A stretch of 9,497 nucleotides of DNA from Waddlia sp964635295 (GTDB lineage: Bacteria; Chlamydiota; Chlamydiia; Chlamydiales; Waddliaceae): assembly GCA_964635295.1 (NCBI GenBank), contig CAZWOB010000076.1:1-9497 (forward strand). Reading direction: 5' to 3'. Made by a program: the position numbers and the translations under genes. Shown piece after piece: positions 1 through 6,501 of this stretch; the first letter of the stretch is position 1, and each line of letters begins with the position of its first letter. Below the pieces are notes generated by a model, which had not been told where the DNA came from, searched no databases, and saw nothing but the letters and a program-made list of their open reading frames with translations.

Positions 1-222
1 GGATACAGTATTTTAATTTTTGTCAAAAAAACTTATGCGTAAAAGTATGTTCGTGCCTTTGTGTTTCATTTTATCCTGAATGGCTGGTGACAAAGGAAAG
101 ATATTAAACACAAAGAAGCAAAGACACAAAGAACGGCATAAAAGCTAACTCGAGTATCGTTCCAGAATGATGAGCTGGGGATATTTTTAATCTCTGTGCT
201 GTACCCCCATTAACGAATGATG
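1..222. other. Non-coding region downstream of purH
   Basis: No convincing gene lies in these 222 bases. The stretch is AT-rich and holds a short degenerate 8-base tandem repeat (108-131), a 10-bp inverted repeat (57-66 with 106-115) and, overlapping the purH stop, an 8-bp inverted repeat. Read on the minus strand, the direction in which purH is transcribed, there is a run of seven T at 31-25 preceded by a very weak 4-bp stem (46-43 with 34-31). This could be a poor terminator, but I would not call it one. A perfect TTGACA on the minus strand (26-21) would point to a gene beyond the left edge, but no matching -10 is visible inside the window. Confidence 0.6.
57..131. repeat. Degenerate CACAAAG-type repeats with inverted copy
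   Basis: Three 8-base units follow each other at 108-115, 116-123 and 124-131. The first and third are identical (ACACAAAG) and the middle one differs at positions 2 and 3 (AAGCAAAG). The reverse complement of the first unit plus flanking bases occurs at 57-66 (CTTTGTGTTT), giving an exact 10-bp inverted repeat with 106-115 across 39 bases. Purine-rich CACAAAG/CACGAAG-like intergenic repeats occur in many bacterial genomes, so this may be one copy of a dispersed family. A stem-loop at the end of the purH message is an alternative. Which of these applies cannot be decided from one copy. Confidence 0.5.
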
Positions 223-229
223 TTAATGG
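207..229. repeat. 8-bp inverted repeat spanning the purH stop codon
   Basis: CCATTAAC at 207-214 and GTTAATGG at 222-229 are exact reverse complements around a 7-base loop. The purH stop codon (TAA on the minus strand, 225-223) lies inside the right arm. In RNA this would form a modest AT-rich hairpin at the 3' end of the cistron. No U-tract follows on the minus strand, so it does not meet the usual form of an intrinsic terminator. It could slow 3' exonucleases or be coincidental. Confidence 0.4.
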
Positions 230-1872
230 AAAAAGTAGCGCGACCCTGTCATCACCATGCACATGCCCGCTTTATCGGCCGTTTCAATCACCTCCGCATC
301 CCGTTTTGATCCGCCAGGCTGAACACAGAATTTGATCCCTGCCGATGTAGCGAAACGGATGCTGTCATCAAATGGGAAAAATCCATCGCTTGCAATGACG
401 CATTTGCCAAGATCCACTTTGGGATCATACTCAGGGTTGAAGTGATGCTCATGTTGGAGGTTTTCAATCGCTTTTGGGATCGCCAACCTCTCTAAGCTGT
501 CAACCCTGTTGGGCTGGCCCGCTCCCATCGCAATCAGCTGGTAACACCCGGGTTTCGCTTCACGCACGATGGCGACTGCATTTGATTTCGCATAGTTCAC
601 AGCTGAAATGCCAAATGCGAAGAGGGGATATTGCGCCTCAGTGGGCGCTTCTTTCGTGACAATTCCACGATTTTTTTCTTCACGCGTGAAAAACTGTTCG
701 AAATTTTCCGGAACAAGGGTTTGCTTGCGGGTTTGGACAAGCATTCCGCCGCTGATATTCTTATACGAAAACGGGCTCACCAGACCGTTGGGCACTTTCA
801 CCAGACGCAACCGTTTTTTATGCGTCGACGCCCATTCAACGAAAGAGGGATCAAAGTCCGGTGCGATCAAAACTTCAACGAACTTGTTTTTAATTTGATC
901 GCGCAGTTCGTTTGTGATCGGCGATGTGATCGCGATGACACTTCCATAGGCGGATTTGGAATCTCCTTCCCAGGCCATCTCAAACGCTTCATTTAAGGAA
1001 TTCCCTGTGGCGTAGGCACACAAACTTCCATGCTTGATAATCGCGACGCCGAATTTTGCCTTCAAGTTCAGGAGCTCTTGAGCTGCGTGATAGGCGACTG
1101 TGGAATCCTCGTAGTTGTTATAGGACAGTTCTTTGTTGCAAAGAACCTCGGCTTTCGCAAGCCCTTCCTGCTCCTCGAAGTCATAGACCCATGCTTCCTG
1201 ATCAGGATTTTCTCCGTAGGGAAGCTTTCTTCCTCTTGAAAGACGGGGCCTTTGCGTATCTTCTTTTGTGATCCTCTTTGTCAGCACTTTTGCAAGAAGG
1301 GCCTCGTAATCCGCGCTTGCGTTGATCCCTTTGACCGCAAAATTTTCCCGCGTTTGCAGAGAAACGGATCCTTTGTTCACTTTCAGTTCATGAATAAAAA
1401 GAGGATAATCCTTTGGATCGACGACAACCGCAACGTTGTTGTAGTTCTTGCACGCGCTTCTGATCAGTGTCGAACCGCCGATATCCATCGACTCCATCAA
1501 TTCGGATGTGCCAAGGCCTGCTTTTAAACTCGCTTTTTGAAAGTCATAAAGGTTGCAAATAACGAGATCGATCGGCTGGATCCCGAGCTCTTTTGCTTCC
1601 TCATCATCTTTTTCCTTCCGCATCAGGATTCCGCCGGCGACTTTGGGATGAAGCGTTTTCACCCTTCCGTCAAAACACTCGGGAAATCCCGTATAAGATT
1701 TCAATGCCGTGTAGGGAAATCCATACTCTTCCAGAGCCGCAGCAGTTCCGCCAGAGGCAATGATTTCGAGATGTTCGGTATGCTCTTTCAGCCCCTTGAT
1801 CAACTCTTTTAAGCCGGTTTTGTCCGTGACACTGATCAAAGCTCTGCGGATGGGAAGAAGATCGCGGTTCAT
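223..1872 (-). CDS. purH: Bifunctional AICAR formyltransferase / IMP cyclohydrolase (divergent PurH)
   Basis: This cytosolic enzyme makes the last two steps to IMP: it transfers a formyl group from 10-formyl-THF to AICAR, then closes the ring. The protein has 549 residues, slightly longer than typical bacterial PurH (about 510-530). The cyclohydrolase half (about 1-200) shows SVTDKTG (14-20), ASGGTAA (39-45) and GRVKTLHPKV (69-78), followed by AGGIL where most homologues have HGGIL. The transformylase half shows YGENPDQ (219-225; usually YGENPHQ), the catalytic Lys-His pair K280-H281, KSNA (429-432), GAGQ..RVDS (450-459), ASD.FFPF (494-501), QPGGS.RD (518-525) and a terminal RYFFH. The motif after Lys-His reads GSLCA instead of the usual xNPCG, so this is a divergent family member. 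The start is fixed by the ATGA overlap with purQ, with an AGAGG-type ribosome site upstream. It is the last gene of the operon. Confidence 0.95.
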   Translation of the reverse strand: MNRDLLPIRRALISVTDKTGLKELIKGLKEHTEHLEIIASGGTAAALEEYGFPYTALKSYTGFPECFDGRVKTLHPKVAGGILMRKEKDDEEAKELGIQPIDLVICNLYDFQKASLKAGLGTSELMESMDIGGSTLIRSACKNYNNVAVVVDPKDYPLFIHELKVNKGSVSLQTRENFAVKGINASADYEALLAKVLTKRITKEDTQRPRLSRGRKLPYGENPDQEAWVYDFEEQEGLAKAEVLCNKELSYNNYEDSTVAYHAAQELLNLKAKFGVAIIKHGSLCAYATGNSLNEAFEMAWEGDSKSAYGSVIAITSPITNELRDQIKNKFVEVLIAPDFDPSFVEWASTHKKRLRLVKVPNGLVSPFSYKNISGGMLVQTRKQTLVPENFEQFFTREEKNRGIVTKEAPTEAQYPLFAFGISAVNYAKSNAVAIVREAKPGCYQLIAMGAGQPNRVDSLERLAIPKAIENLQHEHHFNPEYDPKVDLGKCVIASDGFFPFDDSIRFATSAGIKFCVQPGGSKRDAEVIETADKAGMCMVMTGSRYFFH

Positions 1873-2672
1873 GTTTGGTCCTCTAAATAATTGACAACGT
1901 TATGAAATAACTTTAAACCATCACCGATGTGATCAAAAGGTTTTTTTTCCCTGATGGCGATCTCTCTTTTTCTGGTCCAGGAAGGGTGTTGCAAAATACT
2001 GGTAAAAGCTTCCGGATGCGCCATCATTCCAAGAATTCTGCCGGTAGGGTCGCAAATCCCTGCGATCGCATCGGGGGAGCCATTGGGATTGTCCGGATAT
2101 GATTGAGTGGGGTTCCCTTCATTGTCCGCATATTTTAATGGGACTTGTCCTTTCTCGGAGAGCTCCTTTGCCATCGAGGAGGACTGGAAGAGTAATTTTC
2201 CTTCACCGTGCCTCACTGGAAGGTAAAGCTTTTCCAATCCTTTTGTGAACACACAGCGGGAATCGCAGACGATGTGGTGGGACCAGCGGTTTTCAAATTT
2301 GTTGGAATCGTTTGGAGCCAAGGTCGCCGATTGCTGGGATCCCGAAGGGAGAAGGCCGAGTTTGACCAATAGCTGAAATCCGTTGCAAATACCTAATACG
2401 CAACCGCCGTCATCGACAAATGCCTGAAGATCATTTTTGAGCTGAGATGCATAAGTCAGCCTGTTGGCAAACGCTTTTCCCGCTCCTAGTTCATCTCCGA
2501 ACGAGAAACCTCCCGGAAGCATCAGAAGACGGTAAGGGGTCAGTGAAAATGACGGTTTGATCATTTCATTGATGTGAACGAACTCGGGCTCCGCTCCGGC
2601 AAGCCTGCAGGCTTCCCCCATTTCATTTTCACAGTTGATTCCATATCCTTTGACAATCAGGGCGCGGATCAT
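1869..2672 (-). CDS. purQ: FGAM synthetase, glutamine amidotransferase subunit (PurQ)
   Basis: PurQ is a class I glutaminase that hydrolyses glutamine and channels ammonia to PurL for the FGAR to FGAM step. From the chosen start it has 267 residues, beginning MIRALIVKGY. Class I triad motifs are clear: the nucleophile C96 within GICNGFQ (94-100) and H219/E221 in AHPEAF. PurQ-specific features are GYGINCENEM near the N-terminus and GGFSFGDELGAGKAF (54-68). At 267 residues it is longer than the roughly 225-residue Bacillus type and closer to the glutaminase domain of large PurL. The open frame extends nine codons further upstream (to 2699), but the start at 2672 matches the family N-terminus, makes an ATGA overlap with the purL stop, and has AGGAG at a good distance. 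The last four bases overlap the purH start, so coupled translation is likely. Confidence 0.95.
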   Translation of the reverse strand: MIRALIVKGYGINCENEMGEACRLAGAEPEFVHINEMIKPSFSLTPYRLLMLPGGFSFGDELGAGKAFANRLTYASQLKNDLQAFVDDGGCVLGICNGFQLLVKLGLLPSGSQQSATLAPNDSNKFENRWSHHIVCDSRCVFTKGLEKLYLPVRHGEGKLLFQSSSMAKELSEKGQVPLKYADNEGNPTQSYPDNPNGSPDAIAGICDPTGRILGMMAHPEAFTSILQHPSWTRKREIAIREKKPFDHIGDGLKLFHNVVNYLEDQT

Positions 2673-5599
2673 TGTTCTTCTCCTAATGGTTGTTGCCACG
2701 ATTGTTTGAACGCGGCCAGCTCTTCGTCGATCACTGTTTCTCCGTGCAGGCCTTCGACCGTAAGATGCGGATCTTTTTGCACACTGCCGATTCTGCCGAT
2801 AGGGAGGTCGCCGAATAATTGTTCAAAAATCTGGGCGTGCTCCGGGTTGATCGTGACCAGCAGACGCGAGGGGGTTTCAGAGAACAGCAGTTCCGTATCG
2901 GTTTTTACCCCGTCTATCGGAACCGTGTGGAGATCGATAGTGGCGCCCAGGTTGCCGCTAAAAGCCGATTCGATCAGGGCGACTGCCAGCCCTCCATCTG
3001 AACAGTCATGGCAGGAAGCGATCAATCCTTGCTGCATCGCCTCAAATGTCTTCTCGTAAGTCAGCGCAGCGAGCTCAAGATCGACTTTCGGAACGAGGCC
3101 GTTTTGAAGTCCCCTCATGAGCGCATATTCCGATCCGCCCAGCTCATTTTTTGTGATTCCCAGGACATAGATCCAGTCCCCGGCAGCTTTAAAGTCCATC
3201 GTGACCGCCTTGGTGACATCGGGAATGATCCCCATCGCTGAGATCAGCAGGGTAGGGGGAACGGAAATTTTGACGCCGCCCATACGGTAATCGTTTTTCA
3301 TGCTGTCCTTCCCTGAGATAATTGGCGTTTTGAACGCTAAGGAGGCGTCATATAGCCCCCGGGAGGAACGCACGAGCTGCGCCAGCTTAAACTTCCCGTC
3401 CGGATTTTTTTCCGATTGGTAGATCGGATCGGGCCAGCAAAAATTATCAAGGATCGAGATTTTTTTCGGGTCGCACCCAACGCAAACAGCGTTGCGGACA
3501 GCTTCGTCAACGGCGTTGCATGCCATATGATAAGCGTCCAGATCGCTGAATTTAGGGCAGATGCCGTTTGAAACAACGATCCCTTTTCCTGACTCTCTCG
3601 CTTCAATGGGAAAAATGACGGCCGCGTCTCCCGGTCCGTCTTCCTGTTCACCTTGGAGAGGCTTGATTACGGTCGCCCCTTGGACTTCGTGGTCATACTG
3701 CCGGACGACCCTTTCTTTGCTGCATACATTCAACTGCATCAGCATTTCATGCATGTCCTGTAAATGAAAATGATCGGGAGTTTCGATCGGGACTTCCGCA
3801 GTTTCCTCATCGCAGGCCTCAAGTTCCATTTGAGGAACACCGTCATGCAAGAAATCGAGGGGAAGAAGAGCGACGGTTTTGGCCTGGTGGAAAACGTGGA
3901 AGTTCCCGCTGTCCGTGAAAGTACCGATCGCGCAAAGTTCGACTTCATGCTTTGCTGCCAGAAGCTCCAGGGCTTTTAAATTTTCAGGAGGGACGGCCAG
4001 GGTCATCCTTTCCTGCGACTCGCTGATCAGGATTTCCCAGGGGACAAGTCCTTTGTATTTTAATTTCGCTTGTTCGAGATGGATCTCGCAGCCGCCGGAC
4101 AATTTCGCGAGTTCCCCTACAGAAGAGGAAAACCCTCCGGCCCCATTATCGGTCAATGTGCGGAACAAGAGGTTGTCCCTTGCTTCCATCAGGAAGTCGT
4201 GCACTTTCTTTTGCGTGAAAGGATCTCCGATTTGAACGGCGCTTGAAGGACTTTTTTCGTGCAGTTCTTCTGATGAGAATGTGGCGCCATGGATCCCGTC
4301 TTTTCCTGTTCTTCCTCCAGCAATAACGATCAGGTCGCCCGTGTCGATCGATTTCGATTCCGTTGGCACTCCTTTGATCTTTTTGGGCAGGATGCCAACG
4401 GTTCCGCAGTAGACCAAAGGCTTTCCCAGGTAACGGTCATCAAAAACGATCGAACCGTTGACCGTTGGTACGCCGCTCTTGTTGCCTCCATGCTCAACTC
4501 CGCGCCTCACACCTTCGAATACGCGCTTTGGATGAAGCAGACGGGGCGGCAGCTCTTTTTCGTAGGTGGGCGGGGCAAAACAGAAAACGTCGGTGTTGGC
4601 GATCAATTTAGCGCCGATCCCGACTCCGATGATATCGCGGTTCACACCTAAGATCCCTGTCAATGCACCGCCGTAGGGGTCGAGCGCCGACGGGCTATTG
4701 TGGGTTTCTACCTTGAAGGCGATATTGTGTGTATCCGTGAAACGGATAATTCCTGCATTGTCGTGGAACACGGAAACAAGCCAATCGCATTCGTTCGAGA
4801 GCTTGTCGGTCGCCCCTTTGATGTAGGTTTGAAAGAGACTGTCGATCTTTTGTGATTCTTCTCCACGGGTATAGGTGATCGTCGCATTGAAGATCTTGTG
4901 CTTGCAGTGTTCGCTCCATGTTTGTGCGATGGCTTCAATCTCAACATCTGTCGGACAGGAGGGCAGACCCCATTCAGACCTCTCTTCCATCACTTCCGTT
5001 CGATTGAAATACTGTTTGATTCCCCGCATCTCATCGATGTTCAATGCAAGACCGCGGTCCTTGCTGATTTCCAACAGCTGGTGGTCGTCGACATTAAGGT
5101 CCACCTCCTCGACCTGATGCTGGTGCAGCTTCTCAATTCTGATCTCTTCGATCAATGGATTCGCCAGCAGTTCCTCTGAAAGCTTTCTCACCTCTGTAAA
5201 GGTAAGGGCTCCCTTCAATTTGTAACAGGTAAGCGAGTCGACCCGTTCATCATTTGAGAAGGAAACTTTCAACGCGTCTTCAATCGTTGCCTGCGCGGTG
5301 TTTCCGCTATTATCCGTTAAACCTGGCTTGTATCCGATCTCAATGCGCCAGTCGAAATTGTCATCCGCCTGGCCTTCCAGAGTGGATTCTTCTAATATAG
5401 GGTCGGCAAGAGGGCCTGAGGCGATTGTTTCCAGCTGTTCTTTTGTGAGAGGTTTTTTGATTTGAAAGATCTTCTCAATTTCCAGATGGTCAAGGGGAAA
5501 ATGGTAATAGTCTTGTATCGTTTTGAGCAATTGCGCGGCCTGGCCTTTTGCCGATGCAGGCGTTGACTTGATAAAGATGCGGTGAGGGGAATGATTCAT
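2669..5599 (-). CDS. purL: FGAM synthetase with fused PurS-like N-terminus, no glutaminase domain (PurL)
   Basis: This is the synthetase of purine step 4 (FGAR + ATP + ammonia to FGAM). The protein has 976 residues, between small PurL (about 740) and large one-chain PurL (about 1,300). Residues 1-160 look like two PurS-like segments; the second contains KPGLTDNSGNTA (91-102) and ELLANPLIEEIRIEKL (143-158), typical of PurS. The core follows: QTWSEHCKHKIF (226-237) with the likely catalytic H231, KVETHNSPSALDPYGGALTG (296-315), GGRTGKDGIHGATF (428-441), DNGAGG (484-489), ISESQERM (525-532), ISGKDSM (761-767), DCSDGGLAVAL (865-875) and LLFSETPSR (904-912). ETHNSP replaces the usual ETHNHP. No glutaminase domain follows; the separate purQ next door supplies it. 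The start at 5599 overlaps the purM stop (ATGA). AAGGAG lies about 10 bases upstream, a slightly long spacing. Confidence 0.96.
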   Translation of the reverse strand: MNHSPHRIFIKSTPASAKGQAAQLLKTIQDYYHFPLDHLEIEKIFQIKKPLTKEQLETIASGPLADPILEESTLEGQADDNFDWRIEIGYKPGLTDNSGNTAQATIEDALKVSFSNDERVDSLTCYKLKGALTFTEVRKLSEELLANPLIEEIRIEKLHQHQVEEVDLNVDDHQLLEISKDRGLALNIDEMRGIKQYFNRTEVMEERSEWGLPSCPTDVEIEAIAQTWSEHCKHKIFNATITYTRGEESQKIDSLFQTYIKGATDKLSNECDWLVSVFHDNAGIIRFTDTHNIAFKVETHNSPSALDPYGGALTGILGVNRDIIGVGIGAKLIANTDVFCFAPPTYEKELPPRLLHPKRVFEGVRRGVEHGGNKSGVPTVNGSIVFDDRYLGKPLVYCGTVGILPKKIKGVPTESKSIDTGDLIVIAGGRTGKDGIHGATFSSEELHEKSPSSAVQIGDPFTQKKVHDFLMEARDNLLFRTLTDNGAGGFSSSVGELAKLSGGCEIHLEQAKLKYKGLVPWEILISESQERMTLAVPPENLKALELLAAKHEVELCAIGTFTDSGNFHVFHQAKTVALLPLDFLHDGVPQMELEACDEETAEVPIETPDHFHLQDMHEMLMQLNVCSKERVVRQYDHEVQGATVIKPLQGEQEDGPGDAAVIFPIEARESGKGIVVSNGICPKFSDLDAYHMACNAVDEAVRNAVCVGCDPKKISILDNFCWPDPIYQSEKNPDGKFKLAQLVRSSRGLYDASLAFKTPIISGKDSMKNDYRMGGVKISVPPTLLISAMGIIPDVTKAVTMDFKAAGDWIYVLGITKNELGGSEYALMRGLQNGLVPKVDLELAALTYEKTFEAMQQGLIASCHDCSDGGLAVALIESAFSGNLGATIDLHTVPIDGVKTDTELLFSETPSRLLVTINPEHAQIFEQLFGDLPIGRIGSVQKDPHLTVEGLHGETVIDEELAAFKQSWQQPLGEEQ

Positions 5600-6501
5600 A
5601 AAAAAGTGACTCCTTTTCCTTCGGAAATGTGTCCGATGATCTTTTCCCCCTCTCTGACCTCATGAGGGGACAGGATTGCCGTCAGGCCAATTCCCATGTT
5701 AAAGACCCTGAACATTTCGTCCCGGTCTACATTTCCTGTTGTTTCGATCCAGTTAAAGATCTCTGGAACATTCCATAAGCTTGTGTCGATCTCAGCTCCC
5801 AGGCCTTCGGGTATGATGCGCGGAACGTTTTCGGTCAGCCCCCCTCCGGTAATGTGCGCCATCCCTTTCGCGCGTCCACGCAGCTGATTGGTTTCCTGAG
5901 AATAGATTTTTGTGGGCGCGAGCAAGTCGGACGGGGGATTGCTGTCGATCTCAAGAATTTTATGGACCAGGGAAAATCCGTTGCTGTGGACGCCGTTTGA
6001 AGGGATGCCGATGATGACGTCCCCAGCTTCGATCGTGCTGCCATCGATCAGTGAACTTTTAGGTACGATGCCGACGGCGAATCCGCAAATGTCAAAATCC
6101 CCGGGTCGATAAAACCCCGGCATTTCAGCGGTCTCACCGCCAAGAAGGGCCATGCCGGCTTCCTGGCACCCTTTGGCGATCCCCGCGATCACTTGTTCAG
6201 CTTGTTCAACATCGAGTTTGGAGGTGGCATAGTAGTCCAGGAAAAATAGCGGGTCGGCCCCTGTCGTGAGGATATCATTGACGCACATTGCGACCAGATC
6301 GATGCCGATCGTGTCAAAACGGCGCTCTTCGATGGCCAGCTTCAGTTTTGTTCCCACGCCATCTGTGCCGGCGACCAGATATTGATCGCCCAATGGGAAA
6401 AGGCCCGCAAACCCGCCGATATTGGGCAGATTTTCCTTCAGCTTTTCGACCAAACGGTTTCCTGCATTGATATCGACTCCGCTTGAGGCATAATTAATCA
6501 T
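5596..6501 (-). CDS. purM: Phosphoribosylformylglycinamidine cyclo-ligase, AIR synthetase (PurM), compact form
   Basis: PurM closes the imidazole ring (FGAM + ATP to AIR), step 5, directly after PurLQ. It has 301 residues from the chosen start, against about 345 in E. coli. Family motifs are complete: GVDINAGN (8-15), AGTDGVGTKLKLA (44-56), TIGIDLVAMCVNDIL (64-78), PLFFLDYYAT (84-93), GGETAEMPGFY (121-131), GDFDICGFAVG (134-144), HSNGFSLVHKIL (172-183), HITGGGLTENVPR (216-228) and FNMGIGL (267-273). The missing length is in the loop after HSNGFSL and in the helix between FNMGIG and the last strand (KIIGHISEGKGVTFL), rather than a broken end. A longer frame to 6657 exists, but its extra 52 residues are the guaB 3' end read in another frame. 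The start at 6501 matches the family N-terminus, has GGAG six bases upstream, and overlaps the guaB stop by 8 bp. Confidence 0.95.
   Translation of the reverse strand: MINYASSGVDINAGNRLVEKLKENLPNIGGFAGLFPLGDQYLVAGTDGVGTKLKLAIEERRFDTIGIDLVAMCVNDILTTGADPLFFLDYYATSKLDVEQAEQVIAGIAKGCQEAGMALLGGETAEMPGFYRPGDFDICGFAVGIVPKSSLIDGSTIEAGDVIIGIPSNGVHSNGFSLVHKILEIDSNPPSDLLAPTKIYSQETNQLRGRAKGMAHITGGGLTENVPRIIPEGLGAEIDTSLWNVPEIFNWIETTGNVDRDEMFRVFNMGIGLTAILSPHEVREGEKIIGHISEGKGVTFL

Noticed and set aside
1..46. Minus-strand TTGACA at 26-21 and T-run at 31-25 as a promoter or a purH terminator
   Set aside because: No acceptable -10 lies at 16-18 bases inside the window, and the stem before the T-run is only four pairs. 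Neither call can be supported.
2673..2699. Nine-codon N-terminal extension of purQ
   Set aside because: The family begins at MIRALIV, where the ATGA overlap and AGGAG site lie.
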